A stretch of DNA of 64,000 nucleotides from Helicobacter sp. MIT 21-1697 (GCF_026241255.1 NZ_JAPHNC010000007.1:1-64000), one strand, 5' to 3'. Numbered from the stretch's first letter, positions 17,719 through 27,337 are shown. Notes: generated by a model not told the origin, from the sequence alone. Numbers and translations: made by a program.

Positions 17719-20532
17719 TTATGCTTTATACACTTTCACAGCGCATTTTTTAAAGTCTGTTTGCTTTGAAATTGGACAAGTTGCATCAAGACAAACCTTA
17801 TTGATAAATACATTTTCATCAAACCAAGGCACATAAATAAGTCCTTTTGGTGGGCGGTTTCGTCCGCGCAAATCAAGTTTTGCCTTGACTTTGCCCCTTC
17901 TGGATTCTACCCATACGACTTGATTTTGCTCTAAATTTTGTGCGTTTGCATCATCAGGGTGCATATAGCAGAGTGCTTCAGGCACAGCACGATAAAGTTC
18001 AGGCACACGCATAGTCATTGTGCCAGAATGCCAATGTTCTAACACGCGCCCGGTGCAGAGCCACATAGGATATTCTTTATCAGGCATTTCGCAGGGGTCC
18101 ATATAAGGGCGAAGGAAGATTTTTGCCTTATTATCAATACTGACTTTTTCTTCACTTGGCGCGTTAAGCGAACCAGCAGGCATATCTTTGCCTTTGTTTC
18201 CATAGAATGCAAATGCCTTGCCATTGCCAAGTTTTTGTGCATAGAAGTCATATTTGCTATTAAATCTCCATTGTGTTTCTTTGCCATTGACAACAGGCCA
18301 ACGCAAGCCTCTTACACGATGATAAGTATCAAAATCAGCCAAATCGTGTGCGTGTCCTAGTCCAAACTGACGATATTCCTCCCAAAGATATTTTTGGATA
18401 AAAAATCCATATCCTTTAAATGCTTCTCCACTGCCATCTTGCACATTCCGTGAATCGCCCAAGACTTCTGTATTAAACTCATTTTTAAGCAGAGCATCTT
18501 GCGCACTAAAGTTTTTTGCATTTTTGTTCGCAAAAAGCACATCAAAGAGCGTATCATCTTCTTTGTAGCCCATAGCTTTAGCAGATTCTAAAACCGGCTT
18601 AATATCAAGGGCTTCATATCCTTTATTCCATACTTCACTGAGTTTAAAACGTTTAGCAAATTCAGCCATTTGCCAAATATCAGGCATAGCTTCACCGGGT
18701 GCTACGACTTGTTGTTTCCAATGTTGAGTGCGTCTTTCAGCATTGCCATATGCACCCCATTTTTCGTAAATCATTGCTGTTGGCAAAATTAAATCTGCTA
18801 CTTTAGCACTTACGCCCGGATAACATTCACTTACAACGATGAAGTTATCTTGCTCCCTTGCTGCAGCAATCCAGTGATTAGCATTAGCTGTATTTTGCCA
18901 CGGATTATTTACTTGCACCCACGCCCATTTGATATTGCCATCTTCTAAATCACGCATAATCTTTAAATAAGGCGCACCGATTTTGCTATTGAGTGTACCA
19001 GAGGGAAGATTCCATATTTTTTCTGTAATCTCACGATGCTTTGGATTTGCTACTACCATATCCGCAGGAAGTCTATGTGAAAATGTCCCTACTTCACGCG
19101 CAGTGCCACACGCACTAGGTTGTCCTGTGAGTGAAAACGCACCACTGCCGGGTTTAGCCTGTTTGCCAAGAAGCATATGCACCATATAGCTTTGTTCATT
19201 TACCCAAGTGCCTCTTTGGTGTTGATTCATACCCATAGTCCAAAAGCTTACAATTTTGCGATTTTTATCAATATAATAATCTGCTAGGCTTTGAAGCTTT
19301 TGTTTGAAAGATTCTATGCTTTCATCAGGATTGCCTTTAGCAAGATTGGCTACAAAATCAAGCGTGTAAGGCTCTAGTCCTTTTTTGAAATCTTCAAAAC
19401 TAATGCCCCAGTGATTTCCTGCTGCACCAGCTTTGTCCATTTTCATTTCTTCCCCTGCTTTGATGCCTAGATATTGCAATGTGATGCCCTCATCATTGCT
19501 TACTATTTTTGATACTTCTTTGGCAACTATATCTCTTTCTTCAGGCTTGAATTTGGGGTGTTGAGGATTATTTCTCATACCATAACCAATATTAACAAAA
19601 CCTGTGCTAAAAACGCAGTTTTCTTTCACAAATGCTTCATCTACGGCGTTGCGATTGATAATCTCGCGTGCAAGAAAATTCCAGATTGCCAAATCAGTAT
19701 GTGGCTTAAAGATAATTTCAATATCTGCCAAATCCGAAGTGCGGTTAGTATAGGTAGAGAGATTAATCACTTTTACATTGCTGCTGCTTAATTTTCTATC
19801 GGTTACACGACTCCAAAGCACAGGGTGCATTTCAGCCATATTTGCGCCCCAAGTGATAATGGTGTCTGTAAGCTCAATGTCATCATAACACCCAGCAGGC
19901 TCATCAATACCAAAAGTTTCCATAAAGCCGACAACTGCACTTGCCATACAATGTCGCGCATTAGGGTCAATATTATTACTTCGGAATCCACCCTTAACAA
20001 GTTTTACGGCTGCATAACCCTCTTGAATTGTGTATTGTCCAGAGCCAAATACAGCTATACCTGTTGGTCCAAGCTCATTATAAGCTTTTTTGAATTGTTT
20101 TTCCATCTCATCAAAGGCTCTTTTCCAGCTCACAGGTGCAAATTTACCTTTTTTATCAAATTCTCCATTACTATTTACACGTAAAAGAGGTTTTGTAAGT
20201 CTATCTGCTCCATACATAATCTTGGCACAAAAATATCCTTTGATACAATTTAAGCCGCGATTTACAGGTGCTTCAGGGTCGCCTTTAACGGCTACAATCT
20301 TAGCCTGTCCTGAATTATCTTTTTGTGTTGCTACCATAATGCCACAGCCTGTTCCACAGAATCTACATACTGCTTTATCCCACTTCCAAAGCTTTTGAGC
20401 ATTTTGTGCTTCTGCACTCATCACACTTGGAATGCTTAACCCTACACTTGCTGCTGCCGAAGCTGCTGCCGCACTTTTGATAAAGTCTCGGCGTGAAAGC
20501 GTGGGCTTTTTACCTTGTATTTTGCTTGTCAT
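17719..20532 (-). CDS. napA: Periplasmic nitrate reductase catalytic subunit NapA
   Basis: NapA reduces nitrate to nitrite in the periplasm using bis-MGD molybdenum. The 937-residue protein has a Tat signal with Arg14-Arg15 (LSRRDFIKS), an [4Fe-4S] motif at Cys56, Cys59, Cys63 and Cys96, and the molybdenum-ligand Cys195 in [10 protein letters not shown]. Length matches epsilonproteobacterial NapA. It is first in napAGHBLD. The order and the absence of napC and napF equal that of C. jejuni. A near-consensus FNR-type box lies about 87 bases upstream, so anaerobic or nitrogen-oxide control is likely. Confidence 0.96.
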   Translation of the reverse strand: MTSKIQGKKPTLSRRDFIKSAAAASAAASVGLSIPSVMSAEAQNAQKLWKWDKAVCRFCGTGCGIMVATQKDNSGQAKIVAVKGDPEAPVNRGLNCIKGYFCAKIMYGADRLTKPLLRVNSNGEFDKKGKFAPVSWKRAFDEMEKQFKKAYNELGPTGIAVFGSGQYTIQEGYAAVKLVKGGFRSNNIDPNARHCMASAVVGFMETFGIDEPAGCYDDIELTDTIITWGANMAEMHPVLWSRVTDRKLSSSNVKVINLSTYTNRTSDLADIEIIFKPHTDLAIWNFLAREIINRNAVDEAFVKENCVFSTGFVNIGYGMRNNPQHPKFKPEERDIVAKEVSKIVSNDEGITLQYLGIKAGEEMKMDKAGAAGNHWGISFEDFKKGLEPYTLDFVANLAKGNPDESIESFKQKLQSLADYYIDKNRKIVSFWTMGMNQHQRGTWVNEQSYMVHMLLGKQAKPGSGAFSLTGQPSACGTAREVGTFSHRLPADMVVANPKHREITEKIWNLPSGTLNSKIGAPYLKIMRDLEDGNIKWAWVQVNNPWQNTANANHWIAAAREQDNFIVVSECYPGVSAKVADLILPTAMIYEKWGAYGNAERRTQHWKQQVVAPGEAMPDIWQMAEFAKRFKLSEVWNKGYEALDIKPVLESAKAMGYKEDDTLFDVLFANKNAKNFSAQDALLKNEFNTEVLGDSRNVQDGSGEAFKGYGFFIQKYLWEEYRQFGLGHAHDLADFDTYHRVRGLRWPVVNGKETQWRFNSKYDFYAQKLGNGKAFAFYGNKGKDMPAGSLNAPSEEKVSIDNKAKIFLRPYMDPCEMPDKEYPMWLCTGRVLEHWHSGTMTMRVPELYRAVPEALCYMHPDDANAQNLEQNQVVWVESRRGKVKAKLDLRGRNRPPKGLIYVPWFDENVFINKVCLDATCPISKQTDFKKCAVKVYKA

Positions 20533-20555
20533 AAAACCTCCTTAAGTTTTGCTTA

Positions 20556-20574
20556 CATTTGGAGAATCCAAATG
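20556..20574. promoter_or_regulatory. Hairpin in the napA leader
   Basis: CATTTGG-AGAAT-CCAAATG forms a perfect 7-bp stem with a 5-base loop. It lies about 25 bases upstream of the napA start and at the very 5' end of the transcript predicted from the -10 at 20584-20589. It could stabilise the message or affect translation. No function is shown. Confidence 0.4.
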
Positions 20575-20583
20575 CTTGAACGA

Positions 20584-20589
20584 ATCTTA
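20584..20589 (-). promoter_or_regulatory. Candidate -10 of the nap operon
   Basis: On the minus strand TAAGAT lies 33 bases (centre to centre) downstream of the FNR-type box, the spacing of class II FNR-dependent promoters (box at -41.5). The hexamer itself matches TATAAT at four of six positions, which is normal for activator-dependent promoters. Confidence 0.4.
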
Positions 20590-20612
20590 CCCTTGATTTT
20601 TATTTTAACTGC

Positions 20613-20626
20613 TTGATAAAAATCAA
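20613..20626. promoter_or_regulatory. FNR/DNR-type box upstream of napA
   Basis: TTGAT-AAAA-ATCAA is a perfect match to the FNR consensus TTGAT-N4-ATCAA. It is centred about 87 bases before the napA ATG in an otherwise AT-rich non-coding stretch. The Crp/Fnr regulator encoded at 11822-12394 has the matching E-x-x-S-R recognition residues and is the obvious candidate to bind. Confidence 0.65.
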
Positions 20627-20826
20627 TTATATTAAAAAAATATTTTCCTTTTTAAACTTCTATATTTATACTTTAAAATATATTACGAATAGAAAAAAGC
20701 CTATTTTATTATTGCACCCTGTATTTTAATATAAGAAAAGATGAGATGGCATTAATCTTGAGCAAGTATAATCTAAGCCTTTATAGAATCGTTATTGTTG
20801 CTCAAATGAGTTATTAAATTATATTT

Positions 20827-21148
20827 ATGGAAAAACAAATGCAAGAAATTATCCAAGAAAGCCTTGATTTTGCCGCAGATTTGCAAGAAAAAATCAGAAC
20901 ACTATTACCTATATTTCTATCAAAATGACCATATAAATAAGCCAACCATAGGAGCAATAGTGTTTTATCAGCCTTTTGGAGGAGTGAAAAAGTCTGCCAT
21001 AGGTTTTGAGAGAAAAGTTGGTGTCTATAATTATATAATGCAACTTTTATTTATGGTACAGCAGATAAACACAATCCCAGTAAGTTTAATGAGCAAAGTG
21101 CGTCCCGGGACAAAAGCAGCGTATGAAACTATGCTTAAGAATCTTTAA
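20827..21148 (+). pseudogene. putA: Remnant of putA (proline dehydrogenase/P5C dehydrogenase)
   Basis: A 33-codon frame from 20827 resembles the N-terminus of Helicobacter PutA (MQEIIQESLDFAADLQEKI). About 10 to 30 bases later another frame resumes with the aldehyde-dehydrogenase C-terminal signature NKPTIGAIVFYQPFGGVKKS and GFERKVGVYNYI. PutA is normally over 1,100 residues; here some 100 codons remain, in two frames, so almost the whole gene has been deleted internally. The identification rests on the ALDH signature; the N-terminal match is from memory. Confidence 0.6.
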
Positions 21149-21195
21149 ATATTTTTTGAGGCGGTGTATTTAGCCCTTGTTTATTTTAGTTTAAC

Positions 21196-21201
21196 TATAA
21201 T
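21196..21201 (+). promoter_or_regulatory. Candidate -10 for greA operon
   Basis: A perfect TATAAT lies 40 bases upstream of the greA ATG at 21241, in an AT-rich gap after the putA remnant. No clear -35 or TG extension accompanies it. Confidence 0.4.
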
Positions 21202-21240
21202 TATAAGTTTTATAAAATATTGTGAAATATGGGGAGAAAA

Positions 21241-21732
21241 ATGGCAACAGAACCAATGACAAATTATGGTTATGAAAAGCTTGTCGCAGAGCTTAAGAAT
21301 CTCAAAGAGGTGGAGCGTCCGCGCATTGTGATTGAAATTGATATTGCGCGTTCTCACGGCGATTTGAAAGAAAATGCAGAATATCACGCTGCGAGGGAAA
21401 AACAAGCTTTTATTGAGGCTCGTATTAATGAGCTTGGACTTATGCTTGCAAATGCACAGGTGATTGACCCTGCAAGTTTGCCACATAATAAGGTAAGTTT
21501 TGGTTCAAGTGTGAAGATTCTCAATCTTGATACAGATAAAGAATTTGTCTATACACTTGTAGGTTCTATGGAAAGCAATCCTTCCAAAGGGCTTATTTCG
21601 GTTTCTTCGCCTATTGCCAAAGCGTTGATGGGTAAATCAAAAGGCGATGAAGTAAGTATCACATTGCCTAATGGAGAGAATGAATTTGAGATACTTGAGG
21701 TATTTTATAAAGACATTGTATTTGGGGAATAG
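21241..21732 (+). CDS. greA: Transcription elongation factor GreA
   Basis: GreA rescues backtracked RNA polymerase by stimulating transcript cleavage. The 163-residue protein has the N-terminal coiled coil with the acidic tip region IDIARSHGDLKENAEYHAAR and the C-terminal FKBP-like domain ending in NEFEILEVFY. GGAG five bases upstream fixes the start at 21241 rather than 21229. It leads a run of genes, greA-dut-yfgM-like-bamB-like-coaX, that is compact and probably an operon. Confidence 0.95.
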   Translation: MATEPMTNYGYEKLVAELKNLKEVERPRIVIEIDIARSHGDLKENAEYHAAREKQAFIEARINELGLMLANAQVIDPASLPHNKVSFGSSVKILNLDTDKEFVYTLVGSMESNPSKGLISVSSPIAKALMGKSKGDEVSITLPNGENEFEILEVFYKDIVFGE

Positions 21733-21734
21733 CG

Positions 21735-22196
21735 ATGAAGCAAGCACAAATTAAGATTAAAAAACTTCATTCGCACGCTCTCATACCAAGTTATCAAACG
21801 CCTCAAGCAGCAGGGTTTGATTTGCACGCAGTGGAAGATTGTTTCATAAAAGCTGGTGATAGAGGACTTATAAGCACAGGTTTGGCTTTTGAGATAGAAT
21901 CTGGTTTTGAAGTGCAGGTGCGTCCAAGAAGCGGTTTAGCACTTCATAATGGAATAAGTGTGCTTAATACGCCCGGCACGATTGATAGCGATTATCGTGG
22001 AGAGATTAAAGTGATTCTCATCAATCATTCAAATGAGGATTTTCATATCCATAGAGGCGATAGAATCGCTCAAGCTGTGGTAAGTGAGGTAACTCAAGCA
22101 GTATTTACAGAGGTGCAGGAATTAGGGCAGAGTGTGCGAGGAGAGAGAGGGTTTGGCTCTTCTGGTATTATACACAAAGGGTATTATCAAGGTTAA
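21735..22196 (+). CDS. dut: Deoxyuridine 5'-triphosphate nucleotidohydrolase
   Basis: Trimeric dUTPase hydrolyses dUTP to dUMP, keeping uracil out of DNA and feeding thymidylate synthesis. The 153-residue protein shows the five motifs in order: AAGFDLHA, VRPRSGLAL, GTIDSDYRGEI, GDRIAQAV and a C-terminal RGERGFGSSG. It starts two bases after greA. Confidence 0.95.
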   Translation: MKQAQIKIKKLHSHALIPSYQTPQAAGFDLHAVEDCFIKAGDRGLISTGLAFEIESGFEVQVRPRSGLALHNGISVLNTPGTIDSDYRGEIKVILINHSNEDFHIHRGDRIAQAVVSEVTQAVFTEVQELGQSVRGERGFGSSGIIHKGYYQG

Positions 22197-22224
22197 GGTA
22201 AGTCATTGGTTTAAAGGAGATTCT

Positions 22225-22878
22225 ATGAGTTTAAAAACAGATTTAAAAGATATAAAAGAAGAGTTTAATAAAGATGAGAAACTCTTGGAAAGTGCGTTTC
22301 GCTTGGAGATTTTGTGGCGTAGATACCGCAAGTATGTCATATTGCTCGTATTATGTGTATTTGGGATTGGCATAGGGTGGATTGTAAATGATTATATGGT
22401 ATCTAAACGCGCACAGCAAGCGAGTTTAGCGTATGAGAAACTTGTTGAAGACGCGACAGATAAAGAGGCTTTGCAATCACTTAAAGAATCAAGTCCAGCT
22501 CTTTATGATTTGTATCGTTATAGCAATGCACACGGCGATATAGCAGTGTATGAAAGTTTAGTGGATTCACAAAATGAGTTTGTGCGTACTCTTGCGCGAT
22601 ATGAAGTTGCTTCTTATAAAGCAAGCGCGCTATTAGAAAAAGCAAATAATGAAGATTCTTACCAAGCTACCCTTGCCCAAAATATAGAATCTTTAGAAAA
22701 AACTACGAGTTCAAGTCTTAAGGATTTGGCAATTTTGCAAGAAGCATATCTTCTTTTTCGCGCAAATAAACCCCAAGAAGCACATCAAAAACTAATGCTT
22801 ATTTCTGAAAATTCACCACTTTATAGAGAAGCTATGATGCTAAAACATTTTGCTTTGAGTGATAAGCCAGCTTCATAG
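22225..22878 (+). CDS. YfgM-like membrane-anchored TPR protein
   Basis: The 217-residue protein has a cytoplasmic N-terminus of about 37 residues, one membrane helix (YVILLVLCVFGIGIGWIV, about 38-55) and a helical periplasmic domain with TPR-like pairs. This is the layout of YfgM (PF09976), the SecYEG-associated chaperone partner. AAAGGAGA lies upstream of the ATG. It directly precedes a propeller lipoprotein, as yfgM precedes bamB in E. coli, which supports the assignment. Sequence similarity alone is modest. Confidence 0.65.
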   Translation: MSLKTDLKDIKEEFNKDEKLLESAFRLEILWRRYRKYVILLVLCVFGIGIGWIVNDYMVSKRAQQASLAYEKLVEDATDKEALQSLKESSPALYDLYRYSNAHGDIAVYESLVDSQNEFVRTLARYEVASYKASALLEKANNEDSYQATLAQNIESLEKTTSSSLKDLAILQEAYLLFRANKPQEAHQKLMLISENSPLYREAMMLKHFALSDKPAS

Positions 22879-22906
22879 GTAATAAAGCTAGTAAGGAAGG
22901 GATATT

Positions 22907-23947
22907 GTGATAAAGTCAAATTTGATGATAAAGAGATTCATATTTATGGCTTTTTTATGCTTGATGATAGGATTTTTTATTAATGGCTGCAGTTCCAAAA
23001 AGCATTTTGAGCCTCAAACCCTCAGCGGTAAAATACATTTTAATGGTAAATTAAGCGCAGCTATACAAAGTGTATCTAGAGAGGGTGCAGTGCTTAAAGA
23101 CCATACTTTGCTCACTCTTGCACAAGGCATCACCCCTCTTTTGGTAAAAAAAGATTATAAATTCCTCACACAAAATAACAATATATTTGTATTGCAAAAA
23201 CAATGTCAAGAGATTATGATAATAGAAACAAATGCAGCACAAAATACACCTAATATACATACAATCCCTTTTGATAAGTGCATACTTTCTGCAACATTTA
23301 AGGGCAATAAGCTTGCTATGGTGCTCTTAGATAATACTCTTGTGTATTATGATGCGAGTAAGCAAAAAGAGATTTTTTCTCAAAAATATCCCCCTGTGTT
23401 GGCGATAAACTCTTATCTTGCTGCGCCTAAGATAACATCTGAATATGTGATTTATCCGGATTTAGAGGGAAAGATTCTTATTTATAGCATTGCACAAAAT
23501 AAAATTATCAAAGATATTCTTATCATAAGTGATAAGTTTTTTAATAATGTCATTTATTTGTATGCTAAGGATAAATACATTCTTGCTGCTACGGCTAAAC
23601 GCGTAAGCGCGATTATTGACAATAAGAGCTTTAAATATGATGTGGATTTGCGTGATGTCTTATTTTTTGGTGATAAAGTATATGTTTTAAGCATTGAGGG
23701 TGAGATTTTAGAGCTTGATCATACATTGAAATTATTGCGCAAAGTGCGTTTGCCTTTTGCAGTATTAAGTGGCATTATAATCAAAAATAATACGCTTTAT
23801 ACACTTGAATCTGGAGGCTATCTGATAGCTCTTGACCTTAAAGATTTTGCCCCTATGATATACAAAAATAATCTTGCGAAGAAAAAAAGCCTTTTTTATA
23901 ATCAAGATACCTTTTTTTATGACAAAGTGTATAAAAGGTTTGAGTAA
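22907..23947 (+). CDS. Lipoprotein with beta-propeller repeats (BamB-like)
   Basis: The 346-residue protein starts with GTG behind AAGGAAGGG. A signal ends in a lipobox (FFINGCSS), then repeats of the form vYVLSieGeILELD and LYTLESGGYLIALDL follow, typical of PQQ-type propellers such as BamB of the outer-membrane protein assembly complex. It lies after a YfgM-like gene and its stop overlaps coaX by one base. The BamB role is inferred from repeats, lipidation and neighbour order. Confidence 0.65.
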   Translation: MIKSNLMIKRFIFMAFLCLMIGFFINGCSSKKHFEPQTLSGKIHFNGKLSAAIQSVSREGAVLKDHTLLTLAQGITPLLVKKDYKFLTQNNNIFVLQKQCQEIMIIETNAAQNTPNIHTIPFDKCILSATFKGNKLAMVLLDNTLVYYDASKQKEIFSQKYPPVLAINSYLAAPKITSEYVIYPDLEGKILIYSIAQNKIIKDILIISDKFFNNVIYLYAKDKYILAATAKRVSAIIDNKSFKYDVDLRDVLFFGDKVYVLSIEGEILELDHTLKLLRKVRLPFAVLSGIIIKNNTLYTLESGGYLIALDLKDFAPMIYKNNLAKKKSLFYNQDTFFYDKVYKRFE

Positions 23948-24567
23948 TGCTTCTTTGTGATATAGGCAATACTTTTTTACATTTTTATCATAAAGGTAGG
24001 ATTTGGAAAGAAAAGCCTTATGCGCTGACGAAAAAAAAGGATAATCTTCCCATTTATTATATAAGCGTCAATGAACGCTTTGAGCGTTGTTTGCTCGCCT
24101 CTCACCCCTATTGTGTGAATGTAAATCAACATATAGGGCTACAAACGCAATATACAGGTTTGGGTGTGGATAGAAAAGCAGCGTGTAGCGCGATTGACAA
24201 TGGAGTAATTATTGATGCAGGAAGCGCAATCACTGCAGATGTAATGCAAGAGGGTGTCCATATAGGCGGATATATTATGCCCGGACTTGAAGCATACAGG
24301 AGAATGTATGCTGATATTTCGCCTGTGTTAAATAGAGAGATTGAACCAAGTGTGAATCTCTCTATTTTGCCTCAAAATACTGCAGATGCTATTAGTTTTG
24401 GTGTGCTTAAAAGTATTATTTTAATGATAAAAAGCACCTCGCGCACTAAAAAGCTTTATTTTACGGGTGGTGATGGTAAGTTTTTTGCGCGTTTTTTTGA
24501 GAATGCTATTTATGATAATACCCTTGTGTTTAAAGGTATGCAAAAAGCCTTAGAAAAACAGATTTGA
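23947..24567 (+). CDS. coaX: Type III pantothenate kinase
   Basis: CoaX phosphorylates pantothenate in the first step of coenzyme A synthesis. The 206-residue protein shows the ASKHA-fold motifs: CDIGNTFLHF at the start, GVDRKAAC, VIIDAGSAITADVM and GGYIMPGL, then FTGGDGKFFA. It is slightly shorter than most family members, as in other Helicobacter. It overlaps the upstream lipoprotein stop. Confidence 0.92.
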   Translation: MLLCDIGNTFLHFYHKGRIWKEKPYALTKKKDNLPIYYISVNERFERCLLASHPYCVNVNQHIGLQTQYTGLGVDRKAACSAIDNGVIIDAGSAITADVMQEGVHIGGYIMPGLEAYRRMYADISPVLNREIEPSVNLSILPQNTADAISFGVLKSIILMIKSTSRTKKLYFTGGDGKFFARFFENAIYDNTLVFKGMQKALEKQI

Positions 24568-24607
24568 AAGGTATTAAGATTCTATAAACATTGTATAAGG
24601 AGGAGAA

Positions 24608-25222
24608 ATGATAAAAGTAGCCTTACCTAAAGGGCGCATAGCACAAGAGAGTTTAGCATTATTTGAGCGATTATATGGGAGCAAGTTTGCTTTTGATGAT
24701 AGAAAGCTGATTTTAGAGCATCAAGGTTTCACCTTTATGCTTGTCCGAAGCCAAGATGTGCCAACTTATGTTATTCATCAAGCTGCAGATGTGGGGATTG
24801 TAGGATTAGATGTGATTGAAGAGCAGGAGGCAGATGTAGTCAAGCTTTTGAATCTTGGCATTGGTAAATGCAAAGTTGTGGTAGGTTCGGAAGTGGGCAA
24901 AAGCCTTGATTACCGAAAGCCACAACTTAAAATTGCTACCAAAATGCCCCATATTACACGTAAGTATTTTTCTAACAAAGCCATTTCTATTGAAGCTTTA
25001 AAACTTTATGGCTCAATAGAGCTTGCACCGCTTGTGGGGTTAAGCGATGCGATTGTGGATATTGTGGAGACAGGAGCAACAATGGCACAAAACAATCTCA
25101 AAATTGATGAGGTTATTATGGAATCAAGTGCTTATTTGGTAGTAAATAAAAATAGTTTTTATGAGAAAAAAGAGCTGATTTTGGCACTCTATGAGCGACT
25201 GAAATCTACTTTAGAATCCTAA
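24608..25222 (+). CDS. hisG: ATP phosphoribosyltransferase, short form
   Basis: HisG condenses ATP and PRPP in the first step of histidine synthesis. At 204 residues it is the short form that needs the regulatory partner HisZ, not present in the window. Family motifs include ALPKGRIA, ADVGIVGLDVIEE and DAIVDIVETGATM. It starts behind AAGGAGGAG, about 40 bases after coaX. Confidence 0.94.
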   Translation: MIKVALPKGRIAQESLALFERLYGSKFAFDDRKLILEHQGFTFMLVRSQDVPTYVIHQAADVGIVGLDVIEEQEADVVKLLNLGIGKCKVVVGSEVGKSLDYRKPQLKIATKMPHITRKYFSNKAISIEALKLYGSIELAPLVGLSDAIVDIVETGATMAQNNLKIDEVIMESSAYLVVNKNSFYEKKELILALYERLKSTLES

Positions 25223-25239
25223 ATAATAAAGGAGTCAAA

Positions 25240-25578
25240 ATGAAAGTAGCGGTGATAACCTTGTGTCTTTGTGTAATGAGTGTGTGTGCGGGAGAATGGG
25301 TGATGTTTTCTGATGGGAAAGATACTTATATTTATTCAACTAACACGGGCGAAGTGTATGTGCGCCATAGTGTAGGGAAAAAGAATTATGAAGATATTTT
25401 TGTAAAAATGCCACGCGGTATGCAGCCTAATGAATTGCGTGATTCTAAAACACGTAGTGGTGCGTCAAGTTTGCCCTCTTTACCCACGCAAAATAACATT
25501 GAGAACGAGCGATTAAAAGATATACAATTCAATGCGCTTAAAAAATCCCAAGATATGCTTAATAGTGCCATTGATTAG
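25240..25578 (+). CDS. Small secreted protein of unknown function
   Basis: The 112-residue protein has a signal peptide (VAVITLCLCVMSVCAGE) and a short mature part. It begins WVMFSDGKDTYIYSTNTGEVY, which could be two beta strands, and is followed by a polar helix-rich tail. It follows hisG by 17 bases behind AAGGAG and converges with the outer-membrane protein gene. No family is recognised. Confidence 0.75.
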   Translation: MKVAVITLCLCVMSVCAGEWVMFSDGKDTYIYSTNTGEVYVRHSVGKKNYEDIFVKMPRGMQPNELRDSKTRSGASSLPSLPTQNNIENERLKDIQFNALKKSQDMLNSAID

Positions 25579-25585
25579 CTAAGCA

Positions 25586-27337
25586 CTAGAAGCTAAACTG
25601 CCCACCCACTCTCACACTCATATAATTTGAGAGATTTATATCATATAAAGTGATATTTTGCCCTAGCCCATATTGCACTGCTACATCAAGGAATCCTAAG
25701 AGATTTGCTCCTCCTGTAAGGATAAGCCCCTCTCCTGCATTGGAGCGAATATCTTGCATAGCTCCTAGCCTTAAATCTATGAATTTAAAATTTGCCATTA
25801 CCCCACCGCCGAGAAATTGACTTTGCGGACTTTTAAGCGAGAGGGTATCGTTAGGTAAAATATCAGCATCAAAAGCAAATGTTAAAAAATTCAGCATTTC
25901 ATAGCTCACTCCTGCACGCACTTGACGATGAAGCGTGAAATCTTGCACTTGATGAGTTTTATCAGTCATTTTTAGTGAGGGATTATTGATATTTTTTGCC
26001 ACAAGCCCGATATGAAAGTTTTTCATTAATCGCGGTGTGTAAAGCACACCGACATCAAGCCCAAACCCATAGCCTGTAAGAATATTGTCTTTATTTATAT
26101 CAAAATCTGGCACATTCCCTACGCTAAAGTTAAACTTATGAGAATAGTTCATTCCTTGGATAAATTTAGCAGCTGCGCCTATATTTATATCTCCCATAGG
26201 CGTAAAAAGTGTATGTCCATAGCCAAGTGGGACTTCTATAAGGGCTAGAGCTTGCGCATTGAGGGTATGCTTTGCAGTATCATTCATAATTGAGCCATTG
26301 AGGTCAGTTCTATTTTGGTCAAATGTAAGTGTAATATTATCGCCACTCACATTTGCCTCATAATACTTTCCTCCAAGGTCAAAAATAAGTTTGTTATTGC
26401 TAGGGTCAAGGCTCAAAGACGCATTAGAAAACGCAGAAGCAAACACGCCAAAGCCCACTGCACCGCGCCCAGAATCTACTTCTTGTATCTCAATGTTTCC
26501 TACCTTATCGCTTTCTATGCGTCTTTGCTTTTTATCCCCTGCGATTTGGAAGACAAAGCCATTTTGCGAGGATACATTCACATCATTATTCTTTAATGCC
26601 CTATCAATAACTTCAAAATCATTTAGAAGTTTATCAATTTTGGAATCTGCACCCTTTGAGAGAGTGAGCCCACCTGCTGATTCTAAAATATCTGAAGCGA
26701 CATTATCAACACCTGCACCTTGAGAAATTTTCTCTAATACATCGCCAAGATTGCTCGCATCAATCCCAGCGATAATACTTCCCACTAAAGGACTGCCACC
26801 TTCAGTTGCTGCAGCTGCGAGTTTGTCTTTAAATTTATTGGCTAAATCAGTGTTGTTTTTGAGCGTTGTGGCACAATCAGCAAAAGAGTTGCAAGTTGTA
26901 GCTGTGGCATCAAGGTGTGTGAGCACTTTTGATAAATCAGCTGCCTCAATAGTGCCCGGTTTAGTAGGAGATGGAATGAGTGCATTGAGCGCACCGCCAA
27001 GCGCACCATCTATTTTTGTACCTCCAATGCTTACACTAGCCCCCCCCCCACTTAAAAGTTGCCCATTGAGTGTTTGGGGGAGATTATTGAGATTATCCAC
27101 ATCAATAGTTGCAACCTCTGCGAGATTTTGCTCTTTGATTTGCGCACCAAAGCTAAAGCCTACTTTGGAGCGTCTATCTGCGCCCAGCAATGCGGGATTA
27201 TAATACAAGCCCCACGCAGAATCTTTAAGCGCAACTCCCGCTCCCCCCATACTCGCAGAGACTTGCCCCATAGAGCCAAACTCTAGCCCAAAGCTACTTG
27301 TGGCAATACAGAGCATTCCTAGCATAATTTTTTTCAT
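25586..27337 (-). CDS. TraF/FadL-like outer-membrane protein, phase-variable, frame ON
   Basis: The 583-residue protein has a signal peptide (MLGMLCIATSSFGLEFG) and the N-terminal pattern MGGAGVALKDSAWGLYYNPALL seen in TraF_2/OMPP1-type beta-barrel proteins. The C-terminal half is rich in alternating strands and ends in the aromatic VRVGGQFSF typical of outer-membrane insertion. The middle (about 100-270) is a polar insert. A G10 run at about codons 97-99 encodes LLSGGGAS and is in frame. GAGG six bases upstream favours the ATG at 27337 over the GTG at 27343. It may transport hydrophobic compounds; this is not shown. Confidence 0.75.
   Translation of the reverse strand: MKKIMLGMLCIATSSFGLEFGSMGQVSASMGGAGVALKDSAWGLYYNPALLGADRRSKVGFSFGAQIKEQNLAEVATIDVDNLNNLPQTLNGQLLSGGGASVSIGGTKIDGALGGALNALIPSPTKPGTIEAADLSKVLTHLDATATTCNSFADCATTLKNNTDLANKFKDKLAAAATEGGSPLVGSIIAGIDASNLGDVLEKISQGAGVDNVASDILESAGGLTLSKGADSKIDKLLNDFEVIDRALKNNDVNVSSQNGFVFQIAGDKKQRRIESDKVGNIEIQEVDSGRGAVGFGVFASAFSNASLSLDPSNNKLIFDLGGKYYEANVSGDNITLTFDQNRTDLNGSIMNDTAKHTLNAQALALIEVPLGYGHTLFTPMGDINIGAAAKFIQGMNYSHKFNFSVGNVPDFDINKDNILTGYGFGLDVGVLYTPRLMKNFHIGLVAKNINNPSLKMTDKTHQVQDFTLHRQVRAGVSYEMLNFLTFAFDADILPNDTLSLKSPQSQFLGGGVMANFKFIDLRLGAMQDIRSNAGEGLILTGGANLLGFLDVAVQYGLGQNITLYDINLSNYMSVRVGGQFSF
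27040..27049 (-). repeat. G10 phase-variation tract in outer-membrane protein gene (ON)
   Basis: Ten C residues on the plus strand read as G10 on the coding strand. The frame is intact at ten; a change of one would truncate the protein to about 100 residues. Confidence 0.8.

Noticed and set aside
25575-25600. Terminator between the small secreted protein and the TraF-like gene
   Set aside because: Only a short TTAGCT/AGCTAA stem overlapping coding ends is present, without a T run.
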